The position numbers and the translations under genes were made by a program. 64,000 nt of DNA. Source: JAKVJE01 sp047722305 (GTDB taxonomy: Bacteria > Actinomycetota > Actinomycetes > Actinomycetales > Microbacteriaceae). The stretch is taken from assembly GCA_047722305.1 (NCBI GenBank), contig JBDNYM010000006.1:1-64000 (forward strand). The letters run 5' to 3'. The notes under the pieces are model-generated. The model searched no databases. It had not been told where the DNA came from and saw only the letters and a list, made by a program, of their open reading frames with translations. Shown piece after piece: positions 7,836 to 15,655 of the stretch. The first letter of the stretch is position 1. Every line of letters begins with the position of its first letter.

Positions 7836-8144
7836 CTACCGGGATGCGCCTCGCATCGCTGCTTCGATCTGCTCCTGCGTGGGCGCTCCGGCGTACCCGC
7901 TTTCCGTCGCGTAGACCCGGCACGCCAGCGAGCGAACCGGGGCCGTCGGGAACAGGTCGACGTCGTCGAGGAGGATCGTGGGCGAGCCTCCGAACTGGGT
8001 GCTCGCCGCCTCGGCCTCGGTTCGGATCGTCACCAGCTCGACAGGAACGGCCCCGAGCCCGAGAGCATCCAGCGCCGCGCGTGCGTTGGCTTCGGCGATT
8101 GCCGTGTTCGGGCAGTCGACGATGTGCAGCAGTTCGACCTTCAT
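7836..8144 (-). CDS. Small thioredoxin-fold-like protein of metal unit
   Basis: A 102-aa protein. It starts with VELLHIVDCPN, a strand followed by a single Cys before a helix, and continues FGGSPTILLDDVDLFP, like the cis-Pro region of a thioredoxin fold, then a second Cys (LACRVYATESGY). Small proteins of this type are often labelled alkylmercury lyase or DsbA-like in databases, but no lyase active site is visible. It overlaps the upstream metal ATPase gene by ATGA, so it is the last gene of the cmtR-ATPase operon. A metal-binding or delivery role is an inference. Confidence 0.7.
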   Translation of the reverse strand: MKVELLHIVDCPNTAIAEANARAALDALGLGAVPVELVTIRTEAEAASTQFGGSPTILLDDVDLFPTAPVRSLACRVYATESGYAGAPTQEQIEAAMRGASR

Positions 8145-10057
8145 GCGGTCGGCTCCTTCCGAGTCCGGGCGGCGCGCAGTCCGTTGAGGATGACGACGAC
8201 CTCGGCGATCTCGTGCACCAGGACCACGGCGGCGAGGCCCAGGACGCCGAACAGGGCCAGCGGGAGCAGCGCGGTGATGATCAGCAGCGACAGGATGATG
8301 TTCTGGTTGATGATGTGCCGCCCCCGACGGGCGTGGTCGAACGCGCGCGGGAGAAGCCGCAGGTCGTGACCGGTGAAGGCCACGTCGGCCGACTCGATCG
8401 CGGCGTCGGAGCCCGTCGCGCCCATCGCGATACCGATGTCCGCGGCGGCCAGCGCAGGGGCGTCGTTGATGCCGTCGCCGATCATCGCGACCGGCCCCTT
8501 CGCACCGAACTCTGCGATCGCGGCGGCCTTGTCTTCGGGGCGCAGCTCGGCGCGGACGTCATCGATCCCTGCTTGCGCAGCGAGGGCGCGGGCGGTGCGG
8601 GCGTTGTCGCCGGTGAGCATGGTCACCCCGATGCCCTGGGTCGCGAGGGTGCGCACGACCTCGGGGACCTCCGGTCGCAGCTCGTCGCGGACGCCGATCG
8701 CGGCGACCGGGACGCCGTCGCGGTGGACGATCACGACCGTCATGCCTTGCTCCTCCAGCCCCGCGACCCGGTCGCCGAGCGTCCCGGCGTGCAGCCAGCG
8801 GGGACTGCCGACCGTGATCCGCGCGCCGTCGAGCTCGCCATCGATGCCGTGACCGGCCTGCTCGGTCACGCCCTCCGCCGCAGGGGCATCCGGCACAGCG
8901 GCGGTGATCGCGGCCGCGAGCGGGTGGGTGCTGTGCTGCTCCAACGCGGCCGCCCACGCCAGCGCCTCCGCCTCGCTCACACCGTCTACGGTGAGGACGG
9001 CGGCGACGGCGGGCTCGTTGCGGGTGAGGGTGCCGGTCTTGTCGACGGCGACGTGACGGATCACGCCGAACCGCTCGAACGCGGCACCCGACTTGATGAT
9101 CACGCCGAACTTGCTCGCCGAGCCGATCGCGGCCACCACAGTCAGCGGGACCGAGATCGCCAACGCGCACGGCGACGCCGCCACCAGCACCACGAGAGCG
9201 CGGGTGATCCACAGCTCCGGGTCGCCGAACAGCGACCCGATGATCGCGACCAGGGCGGCGAGGATCAGCACGCCCGGGACGAGGGGGCGGGCGATGCGGT
9301 CGGCGAGACGGGCGCGGTCGCCCTTCTCGGCCTGAGCCTTCTCCACCAGGTCGACGATCGTGGTCAGCGAGTTGTCGGTGCCGGCCGCGGTCGTCTCGAC
9401 CTCCAGCGCCCCAGCGGTGTTGATCGCACCCGCAGACACCGCGTCGCCGGGTTCGACCTCGACCGGGATCGATTCCCCGGTGATCGCGGAGGTGTCCAGG
9501 CTGGAGCGCCCCGTGCGGACGATGCCGTCGGTCGCGATCCGCTCACCCGGCCGCACCAGCATCAGCTGGCCGACGGCGAGGTCCTTCGCGGCGACTTCGA
9601 CCGATGCTCCGTCGCGGCGGATGGTCGCGGTCTCGGGGACGAGCTTGAGCAGTGCCCGGAGCCCGCCGCGGGCGCGGTCCATGGCTTTGTCTTCCAGTGC
9701 CTCGGCGATCGAGTACAGGAACGCCAGGGCGGCGGCCTCCTCGACGTACCCGAGGATCACTGCGCCGACGGCGCTGATCGTCATCAGCAGGCCGATGCCG
9801 AGCTTGCCCTTGAACAGCTTCCGGATCGCGCCGGGGGTGAACGTCGACGCACCCAGCAGCAGACCGATCCAGAACGCCACCAGTGCCGGGATCTCCATCC
9901 CGGACCACTCCAGGGCCAGGCCGGTGAGGAACGCGATGCCGGAGAAGACCGGGACCATGATCCCGCGGTCCCGCCACCAGGGGCGTTCCGCCGCCTCAGC
10001 CTCTTCGCTGATGGTGGTCTCGGGCTCGTCGTGCTCGCAGCCGCACGCCGCGCTCAC
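8141..10057 (-). CDS. Heavy-metal P1B-type ATPase (Cd/Zn/Pb class)
   Basis: A 638-aa metal-exporting ATPase. It has an N-terminal CGC followed by His and acidic residues in place of a full metal-binding domain, eight predicted membrane helices, TGES in the actuator domain (193-196), the membrane metal motif SPC (295-297), the phosphorylation site DKTGT (Asp339), the THPL nucleotide motif, GDGINDAP, and the last helix VLVHEIAEVVVILNGLRA typical of Cd/Zn/Pb pumps. SPC replaces the usual CPC, as in some actinobacterial CtpG-like pumps. It lies between cmtR and a small thioredoxin-like gene with overlaps at both ends, so cadmium or lead export under CmtR control is the best reading. Confidence 0.9.
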   Translation of the reverse strand: MSAACGCEHDEPETTISEEAEAAERPWWRDRGIMVPVFSGIAFLTGLALEWSGMEIPALVAFWIGLLLGASTFTPGAIRKLFKGKLGIGLLMTISAVGAVILGYVEEAAALAFLYSIAEALEDKAMDRARGGLRALLKLVPETATIRRDGASVEVAAKDLAVGQLMLVRPGERIATDGIVRTGRSSLDTSAITGESIPVEVEPGDAVSAGAINTAGALEVETTAAGTDNSLTTIVDLVEKAQAEKGDRARLADRIARPLVPGVLILAALVAIIGSLFGDPELWITRALVVLVAASPCALAISVPLTVVAAIGSASKFGVIIKSGAAFERFGVIRHVAVDKTGTLTRNEPAVAAVLTVDGVSEAEALAWAAALEQHSTHPLAAAITAAVPDAPAAEGVTEQAGHGIDGELDGARITVGSPRWLHAGTLGDRVAGLEEQGMTVVIVHRDGVPVAAIGVRDELRPEVPEVVRTLATQGIGVTMLTGDNARTARALAAQAGIDDVRAELRPEDKAAAIAEFGAKGPVAMIGDGINDAPALAAADIGIAMGATGSDAAIESADVAFTGHDLRLLPRAFDHARRGRHIINQNIILSLLIITALLPLALFGVLGLAAVVLVHEIAEVVVILNGLRAARTRKEPTA

Positions 10058-10413
10058 TCACCCGCTCCCATCCCGCAGCAGCCCGGCACCGTGCACGAAG
10101 AGTCCACGCAGGGCGCGTGCTCGTCGACCGCGAGCGTTACGTCCACCAACGCGGTCAGTGCCGCCGCCAGGTGCGGGTCCGCGATCTCGTACCGCGTCTG
10201 CCGCCCTTCGGGCTCCGCGACCACGATCCCGCAGTCGCGCAAGCAGGTCAGGTGGTTCGACACGTTTGAACGCGTCAGCTCCAGCTCGCGCGAGAGCACG
10301 GCGGGGTAGCTCGGGCCGCCGAGCAGGGTCATCAGGATGCGGGAGCGCGTCGGGTCCGCCATCGCCCGGCCGAGCCGGTTCATGACGTCGAGGCGTGAAG
10401 CAATGGTCAGCAT
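10054..10413 (-). CDS. cmtR: CmtR-type Cd/Pb-sensing ArsR repressor
   Basis: A 119-aa winged-helix repressor. It carries Cys57 and Cys61 in the recognition helix (HLTCLRDCG) and Cys102 near the C-terminus, the same three positions that bind Cd(II) or Pb(II) in Mycobacterium tuberculosis CmtR. Extra cysteines occur in the tail (SSCTVPGCCG). The recognition helix is ELTRSNVSNHL. The ATG at 10,413 gives the standard length; a longer upstream reading runs into the neighbouring gene. It overlaps the ATPase gene by ATGA and almost certainly represses that operon until metal arrives. Confidence 0.92.
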   Translation of the reverse strand: MLTIASRLDVMNRLGRAMADPTRSRILMTLLGGPSYPAVLSRELELTRSNVSNHLTCLRDCGIVVAEPEGRQTRYEIADPHLAAALTALVDVTLAVDEHAPCVDSSCTVPGCCGMGAGE

Positions 10414-10462
10414 GCACTGATCATACAGCAACGACTGACGTAAAGTGTGTGGGCGGCGAGTC
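10414..10462 (-). promoter_or_regulatory. Promoter and likely CmtR operator region
   Basis: This 49-bp gap between the flavoprotein stop and cmtR is the only non-coding DNA upstream of the cmtR operon. On the minus strand it contains CTTTACG and, 10 bases before the ATG, TATGAT as a possible -10 element. No long palindrome is obvious. Confidence 0.35.
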
Positions 10463-11782
10463 CTACGACACTGGTCCCACACCGAGCTGGATGAGCTGCG
10501 GGACAGGCGCGCAGCACGATCCCGCACTGGCGGACTCGTCCGGCGCGTCGAAGAGTCCCGAGCCGCCACACACGCCGGTATCGGGCAGCACGAGGTCCAC
10601 CCGCTCCGCGGCCTCGCGGTCGCCGGCGATCGCGGCGACAACGCTGCGAACCTGCTCGAACCCGGTCAGAGCCAGGAACGTCGGTGCACGCCCGTACGAC
10701 TTCGCGCCCACGATGTAGAACCCCGGCTCCGGGTGCTCCAGGTCGGCGGCCCCGGTCGCGCGGATCGAGCCGCAGGAGTGCAGGTTCGGGTCCACCTCGA
10801 CCGCGATCTTCACCGGCGCCTGCAGCCGCACGTCGAGGTCGAGACGGATCTCGGACAGGAATGACAGGTCAGGGCGGAACCCGGTCGAAACGAACACCCG
10901 GGACGCCGGATCAAGCCGGCGTCCATCTTCCGCGACGAGAACCGCCTGCCCCTTCTCGAGAATGACCTGGTCGGTGCGGAACCCGGTGACGAGGTCCACG
11001 AGCCCGTCTTCGACTGCCTTCTTGGCTCGCTGGCCCAGCGCCCCACGCTCGGGGAGTTCGTCTGCGGTCCCGCCGCCGAAGGTGTTGCCGACCGTGCCGC
11101 GGCGTAGCACCCAGCTGATCCGCGTCCCGGGCTCTCGCTTCGCCACCCGTGACAGGATCCCGATCGTCGTCGCGGCGGAGTGCCCGTTGCCGACCACGAC
11201 CACATGCTGTCCGGCGAGACCTGTGGCGTCCTCGATCGTGGGCATCCGGTGCTCGACGAGCCCCGCCTCGGCGGCGGCTCGTTCCCCGAGTGCGGGGAGA
11301 CCGTCGGCACCGACCGGACTCGGGGTGCGCCAGGTGCCCGATGCGTCGATCACGGCGCGTGCTTCGATCCGCACCTCCGTGCCATCGGCGCGGCGGACGT
11401 GCACGACGAACGGCTGTCCGGCCCGCCCGGCATCGACCGAGAGATCCCGGCCCTTTCGCCCGACCCCGACGACCCGCGCCCCGTACTGGATGCGATCACC
11501 GAGCGTCTCCGCGAGCGGCGCGAGATACCCCTCGATCCACTGCGCCCCGGTCGGGTACCCCTGGGCCGGCGCCACCCATCCGGCGGGCTCCAGCAAACGA
11601 CGCGACGCCGCATCGGTGAGCTCCGTCCACGGTGAGAACAGACGCACATGCCCCCACTCGGCCACCGCCGCAGCCGGCCCAGCACCGGCTTCCAGAACCA
11701 GCGGGTTCAGGCCGCGCTCGAGCAGGTGCGCGGCCGCCGCGAGTCCCTGCGGGCCCGCACCGATGACGACGACGGAATCCAT
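10463..11782 (-). CDS. Flavin-dependent oxidoreductase of arsenic unit 2 (ArsO-like)
   Basis: A 439-aa FAD protein. It has the N-terminal dinucleotide fold VVVIGAGPQGLAAAAHLLERG, a second nucleotide fold VVVVGNGHSAATT in the middle, a conserved FVSTGFRPD segment and a cysteine-rich C-terminus (VCGGSG and SCCAP). This layout fits flavin monooxygenase or thioredoxin-reductase-like proteins found beside arsR genes and often called ArsO; the substrate is unknown. The ATG at 11,782 is set by the start of the Rossmann fold. It is transcribed divergently from arsR (11,869), sharing an 86-bp control region, so arsenic control is likely. Confidence 0.75.
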   Translation of the reverse strand: MDSVVVIGAGPQGLAAAAHLLERGLNPLVLEAGAGPAAAVAEWGHVRLFSPWTELTDAASRRLLEPAGWVAPAQGYPTGAQWIEGYLAPLAETLGDRIQYGARVVGVGRKGRDLSVDAGRAGQPFVVHVRRADGTEVRIEARAVIDASGTWRTPSPVGADGLPALGERAAAEAGLVEHRMPTIEDATGLAGQHVVVVGNGHSAATTIGILSRVAKREPGTRISWVLRRGTVGNTFGGGTADELPERGALGQRAKKAVEDGLVDLVTGFRTDQVILEKGQAVLVAEDGRRLDPASRVFVSTGFRPDLSFLSEIRLDLDVRLQAPVKIAVEVDPNLHSCGSIRATGAADLEHPEPGFYIVGAKSYGRAPTFLALTGFEQVRSVVAAIAGDREAAERVDLVLPDTGVCGGSGLFDAPDESASAGSCCAPVPQLIQLGVGPVS

Positions 11783-11868
11783 ACCAACCTCCACACATTG
11801 ATGTTCTTCGATATGAAGAGCCTGCTCGATGCATCGACATCTGTCAATATGTGGGGCAGAATGGGGGC
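11783..11868. promoter_or_regulatory. Divergent promoter with ArsR half-sites
   Basis: The 86 bp between the flavoprotein gene and arsR contain CACATTGAT on one side and TCAATATGTG on the other, which are related inverted half-sites, with CGATGCATCG, a 10-bp palindrome, between. TCAATAT and GATGCAT also occur in the trxB operator region near 3,890, so one repressor could act on both. Confidence 0.5.
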
Positions 11869-12222
11869 ATGGCTGCTCTTCCCGTGACGATCGACGCGAC
11901 ACCTGCGGAGGCGGCGTGCTGCGCCCCTGCGGCCGACGCGGTGGTCGATGACGCGACCGCGCATCAGCTCGCGAAGGTGTTCAAGGCGCTCGGAGACCCG
12001 AACCGGGTCAAACTGTTCTCCTTGATCACCGCGAGCGCGAGCGGAGAGATGTGCGTGTGCGATCTCACCGACCCCGTCGGGTTGTCGCAGCCGACCGTGT
12101 CGCATCACATGAAGCTCCTTGTTGAGGCTGGGCTCGTCACCCGCGAGCAGCGCGGCAAGTGGGCGTACTACCAGCCCACGACCGGCACCCTCGCCGACGC
12201 AGCACGGGCGTTCACAGCCTGA
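11869..12222 (+). CDS. arsR: ArsR-family arsenic repressor
   Basis: A 117-aa winged-helix repressor with the arsenite-binding segment EMCVCDLTD, recognition helix SQPTVSHHMKLL, and an extra Cys pair near the N-terminus (AACCAPAA) as in some actinobacterial ArsR proteins that bind arsenite through N-terminal or distal cysteines. The ATG at 11,869 follows a G-rich ribosome site. Its stop overlaps the start of the acetyltransferase gene by one base. It probably controls both itself and the divergent flavoprotein gene. Confidence 0.9.
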   Translation: MAALPVTIDATPAEAACCAPAADAVVDDATAHQLAKVFKALGDPNRVKLFSLITASASGEMCVCDLTDPVGLSQPTVSHHMKLLVEAGLVTREQRGKWAYYQPTTGTLADAARAFTA

Positions 12223-12830
12223 TGGAGCCGCTCCGGTTCCGGTCGATGAGAGAGTCCGACTGGGCCGAGGTCGAGAGCATCTACCGGGCCGGGATCGCCA
12301 CCGGGCACGCCACCTTCGAAACCACCCCACCCGCGACCTGGGCCGCGTTCACTGCGGGCAAGCGCCCAGAGCTCAGCCTTGTCGCCGTCGACTCCACCGG
12401 CCGAGTCCTCGGATGGGCCGCCGCGTCTCCCGTGTCGATACGAGCCGTATACGCGGGCGTTGTCGAGCACTCGATCTACATCCACCCCGACGCGGCAGGT
12501 CACGGAGTCGGGCGTCGCCTTCTCGCAGCGTTCTTGGATCTCACCGACCAGCGCGGGATCTGGACTGTGCAGTCATCGATCTTCCCGGAGAACACCGCGA
12601 GCCTGCGCCTGCACGAGCGGGCAGGGTTCCGCGCTGTCGGACGACGAGAGCGCATCGCCCGCATGACCTACGGGCCGCACGCCGGCCAATGGCGCGACAC
12701 GATCCTCGTCGAACGCCGCACCGCTGGAGAACGAAGTGAGGGTGCATCTTCCGCGAACATGCACCCTCACACCCAGTCCAGCGCCCCGTCGAACCGCATC
12801 TTCACGCCGAATCGTCTTCAGGAATCCTGA
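12222..12830 (+). CDS. GNAT acetyltransferase, phosphinothricin/ArsN type
   Basis: A 202-aa GNAT N-acetyltransferase. It shows the family order FRSMRESDWAEVESIYRAGI at the start, the acetyl-CoA loop HPDAAGHGVGRRLLAAF, and NTASLRLHERAGFRAVGRRE near the end. Members beside arsR acetylate organoarsenicals or phosphinothricin-like amino acids, so an ArsN role is likely by context. The last 25 residues extend past the usual family end and are encoded by a strong hairpin plus low-quality sequence, suggesting the original stop was lost. It shares one base with the arsR stop. Confidence 0.85.
   Translation: MEPLRFRSMRESDWAEVESIYRAGIATGHATFETTPPATWAAFTAGKRPELSLVAVDSTGRVLGWAAASPVSIRAVYAGVVEHSIYIHPDAAGHGVGRRLLAAFLDLTDQRGIWTVQSSIFPENTASLRLHERAGFRAVGRRERIARMTYGPHAGQWRDTILVERRTAGERSEGASSANMHPHTQSSAPSNRIFTPNRLQES
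12736..12770 (+). terminator. 12-bp perfect inverted repeat inside the acetyltransferase tail
   Basis: GTGAGGGTGCAT (12,736-12,747) and ATGCACCCTCAC (12,759-12,770) are perfect arms around an 11-base loop. It sits in the non-conserved C-terminal extension of the acetyltransferase frame and faces the converging virB4 operon. It may be the original terminator of the arsenic unit, now read through as coding. Confidence 0.6.
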
Positions 12831-12843
12831 ACCTGCGGGTTTC

Positions 12844-14322
12844 CTAGATCATCCGGGTCGTGGTGTCGAACAAGGCCAACTCGTCAGTATGCATCTGATG
12901 CTGCACGACGAAGGAACGCTCTTTGATGCGCCACAAGCCTTGCCCGGTGCCGAGGCCGGGCAGGAGGTGCTGTTCGGTGCCGGTCAGGCCGAGGGTCTTG
13001 GCGGTCAGGGAGAGCTGGTCGGACTCTTGCCGGTAGATCACGCGGGTCTCGGCGTTGGCGAGCAGGCTGTTCGCCAGGGAGCGCATGGCCGAGCCTTGAT
13101 CGCCCACGTTGTCGAGGTCGCTCAGCTTGTGGAAGACGAGCATGTTGGCCAGTCCGTAGTGGCGGGCGAGCCGCCATTGCGCGTCCATGCGGCGCAGCAG
13201 GGCGGGGTGGGCCATGAGTCGCCAGGCTTCGTCGTAGATCATCCAGCGTTTCCCGCCATTGGGGTCCATCAGCGCGGCTTCCATCCACGCGCTTGCGCAG
13301 GTCATCAACACGCTCAGCAGGGCGGCGTTCTCCGCGACCCGGCTGAGGTCGAGACTCACCATCGGCAACGACGGATCGAATCGCACCGTGGAGGGTCCGT
13401 CGAACAGGCCGGCGAGGTCGCCGCCGACGAGCCGGCGCAGCGCGTGCGCGACGAGTCGGCCGTCTTCGGCCAGCCGCCCATCTTCTTCGGCGGATGGGGT
13501 GAGGAGGCGGTCCACGACCATCGGCAGGATCGGCACCTCCGCGTCCCGCACTGCCGCGGTCAGTGCGGTGTCGATGGCGGTGTGCTCCAACGGTGACAGG
13601 TCGCGGCCGAGCACGGTTTCCGCGAGAGCGCCCAGCAGCTCACGACGCCGCGACGCCAACGTGGACGCCCATTCCCGGTCCGACAGGCCCGAGGGGCGGT
13701 GGCCTTCATCGAGCGGGTTGAGCCGGGTGCGGAGTCCGTGGCCGAGGACGATGGCCTTCCCGCCGACTGCTTCGGCGACGGCGGTGTGCTCGCCCTTGGG
13801 GTCGCACGCGATGTAGACGCGGCGACCGAATGGCAACGATCGCGTGTAGAGCGACTTCGCCAGGCTCGACTTTCCCGAGCCCACGATGCCGGCGAGGATC
13901 ATGTTCGGCGCGGTGATGATGCCGCGCCGGTACAACTCCCACGGGTCATACACGAAGCTCCCACCGGAGTACATGTCCTGCCCGACGAACACCCCTTGGC
14001 TGCCGAGGCCACCTTCGGCGAGGAACGGATACTGCGCCGACAGCACCGCGCTGGTGTCTTGATGGCGCGGGAGCCGGAACCGGCCCGGCGTCCGCAGCAT
14101 CGCCGCTCCGGGTTCGCCGGCCTTCGGCAGATAGGTCGTTGCCCGCCGTTCCGCCCGCTCTGCCTCCGCTTTGGCTTTGGCGGCTTCGGTCTCGGCACGG
14201 CGTTGCTCGGCGACGAGCCGGGCGGCGGCCTGCCGGCGTTGCTTGCGGTACTTGCGCCGCTCCGACGCCGGGGCGACGAGCACCGAGGTGTGCAGCTTCT
14301 CCCGCTCGCTCACAGCGACCAC
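12844..14322 (-). CDS. VirB4-like conjugation ATPase
   Basis: A 492-aa T4SS ATPase. After a Lys/Arg/Glu-rich coiled N-terminus it has Walker A GIVGSGKSSLAKSL (about residue 143-156), the ACDPKGEHTAV segment, Walker B RWMIYDEAWRLM, and the C-terminal motif around ANAETRVIYRQ. It powers pilus or channel assembly at the inner face of the membrane. It overlaps the upstream gene by 13 bp. Compared with Gram-negative VirB4 it is short: the N-terminal membrane-associated part is probably provided separately by the SCO6880-family protein. Confidence 0.85.
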   Translation of the reverse strand: MVAVSEREKLHTSVLVAPASERRKYRKQRRQAAARLVAEQRRAETEAAKAKAEAERAERRATTYLPKAGEPGAAMLRTPGRFRLPRHQDTSAVLSAQYPFLAEGGLGSQGVFVGQDMYSGGSFVYDPWELYRRGIITAPNMILAGIVGSGKSSLAKSLYTRSLPFGRRVYIACDPKGEHTAVAEAVGGKAIVLGHGLRTRLNPLDEGHRPSGLSDREWASTLASRRRELLGALAETVLGRDLSPLEHTAIDTALTAAVRDAEVPILPMVVDRLLTPSAEEDGRLAEDGRLVAHALRRLVGGDLAGLFDGPSTVRFDPSLPMVSLDLSRVAENAALLSVLMTCASAWMEAALMDPNGGKRWMIYDEAWRLMAHPALLRRMDAQWRLARHYGLANMLVFHKLSDLDNVGDQGSAMRSLANSLLANAETRVIYRQESDQLSLTAKTLGLTGTEQHLLPGLGTGQGLWRIKERSFVVQHQMHTDELALFDTTTRMI

Positions 14323-14744
14323 CCCCGCGACCGAGCCGCCGCAGAGTCACCGGCGGGCCGGTCGAACCACGACGGCTCCGGTCGTGGCGGTGGCGTCTCG
14401 TCCAGGAGGGCGAGCGCGTCGGCGTTCTGCCGGGCGGCCTCGGCCACCCATGCGGGGAACATGCTCGCGTGTTCGGCGCTGTGGCCGGGGTTGTCGATGG
14501 CGTGCTGCCGGGACTCACCCGCGGCACTGAGGTATCCGGCGAGGTCGCGCAGCGCCCGCCCGGGCGCGACGGGGGCACCGGCTCCGGTGAACAGGTCGCG
14601 GCCTTCGAGGCTCCGCCCGGTCTCGGTGTCTTCGATGCGGTAGCCGGACCGCTGGTGCTCGCCGACCGGGGTAGCGGGCCAGACGGTCAGGGTGAGCGTG
14701 CCGGCCTGCCGGGAGGTGCGCGGCGTGGGGTCTGTGGTGTTCAT
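14310..14744 (-). CDS. Hypothetical transfer-operon protein
   Basis: A 144-aa soluble protein that I cannot name. It has LTVWPATPVGEHQRSGYRIE near the start, a helical middle, and HAIDNPGHSAEHASMFPAWV. The start is fixed by the leader GGGTGCACCTGCCCGGC directly before ATG 14,744. It lies between the 269-aa protein and virB4, overlapping both the leader of one and the start of the other, which places it among the transfer genes. No catalytic motif is visible. Confidence 0.75.
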   Translation of the reverse strand: MNTTDPTPRTSRQAGTLTLTVWPATPVGEHQRSGYRIEDTETGRSLEGRDLFTGAGAPVAPGRALRDLAGYLSAAGESRQHAIDNPGHSAEHASMFPAWVAEAARQNADALALLDETPPPRPEPSWFDRPAGDSAAARSRGWSL

Positions 14745-14761
14745 GCCGGGCAGGTGCACCC
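14745..14761 (-). promoter_or_regulatory. Transfer-gene leader motif, copy 2
   Basis: On the minus strand, GGGTGCACCTGCCCGGC runs directly into ATG 14,744. It contains the palindrome GGTGCACC. It matches copies at 458-474 and 25,935-25,951 at 15 to 16 of 17 positions. No Shine-Dalgarno sequence is present. Confidence 0.55.
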
Positions 14762-14778
14762 CCGCCCCCGGCAGGGGT

Positions 14779-15588
14779 TCAGAGCGAGAGCCGGCCGCTC
14801 TGCTTGATCGTCGTGATCGAGGCCGGCTCGAACCACGACTCCTGCGCCTGCCGCGGCGCGACCGTCGGCTTCGGGGCGTTTGGGGACGAGTACGACACAA
14901 GCAGTTCCGGCTCGCCCTGCACCGTCGCGGATGCCTCGGCCTCCTCGGGTTCGGGGGTGGTGGTGTGGCGGCGGAGCAGGGAGACGTAGCCGAGCTGGGC
15001 GTTGACGACCAGGGCGTAGTCGCCTGAGCGCATCACTCGATCGTTGGTCCCTTCTCCGGGCTCGTCGTAGACGTGCCCGTTCTCCATCGCCGCGTCGGTG
15101 GTCTCGTCGCCGTAGTCCCACTGGGCGAGGTAGTCCACCGCGTCGACGTGCCCCAGCTCTCCGAGGATGCGCAGCGGCGGTTCGGCCTCATCGCCCTGCA
15201 AGAACACCACGCTGATCCACCGCTCGATCTCGGCGGCGGGTTGAGGGTGCCAGACGATCTTGCCGGACTGGACGAACGCGGCGCTGAGCTGGTCGTGCGC
15301 CTGATCCAGCAGCACCGCGGCCTGATGGAACCCATCGGCCGCACCGAGCGCCGCGACGGCCCCGGCCATCCGGTCGCCGTCATCGGTGCTCACGCCGTCT
15401 TGGTGGCGCAGGTGGACGCCGGCGAGCTGGTCGAGCACTTGCCCCAAGCACCGGATACCGGCAACGACCTCGCCGATGACACGATAAGTGTCGGCGGGCT
15501 CCTCCCAGCTCCTTGTCGCGTGGGCCAGACCGCGCAACGCTTCGTAGGCTTCGGCGGCGTCGGTGACGGGGTTCTCGTAGGTGGGCAT
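14779..15588 (-). CDS. Hypothetical transfer-operon protein, 269 aa
   Basis: An acidic 269-aa protein. The first 110 residues are predicted helical (AAEAYEALRGLAHATRSWEE; LGQVLDQLAGVHLRHQDG), followed by a mixed region with the line GDYALVVNAQLGYVSLLRRH. I recognise no domain. It lies upstream of the 144-aa gene on the same strand. Its promoter side faces the plus-strand 174-aa gene, so transcription from the main operon promoter is interrupted here, or reads through that gene antisense. Confidence 0.75.
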   Translation of the reverse strand: MPTYENPVTDAAEAYEALRGLAHATRSWEEPADTYRVIGEVVAGIRCLGQVLDQLAGVHLRHQDGVSTDDGDRMAGAVAALGAADGFHQAAVLLDQAHDQLSAAFVQSGKIVWHPQPAAEIERWISVVFLQGDEAEPPLRILGELGHVDAVDYLAQWDYGDETTDAAMENGHVYDEPGEGTNDRVMRSGDYALVVNAQLGYVSLLRRHTTTPEPEEAEASATVQGEPELLVSYSSPNAPKPTVAPRQAQESWFEPASITTIKQSGRLSL

Positions 15589-15655
15589 GGCGGGCCTCCT
15601 TCAACAAGGGTTCAGACGCCCGATAGGTGCACGACCTGGCCGATAGCGTTGGAGC

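Larger units (their letters stand above)
458..12843. mobile_element. Metal-resistance insertion inside the transfer operon
   Basis: The minus-strand transfer operon runs through virB4 (stop at 12,844) and resumes with another minus-strand gene that carries the transfer-operon leader at 458-474. Everything between is foreign to a transfer operon: a three-gene recombinase module, an arsenic operon, a Cd/Pb-type ATPase unit and a second arsenic unit. I infer that the recombinase module brought in or captured this cargo. The exact ends are not determined. Confidence 0.55.

Noticed and set aside
7844..10309. 821-aa plus-strand reading frame
   Set aside because: Antisense shadow of the metal ATPase and cmtR; no domain, Arg/Gly/Asp-rich.
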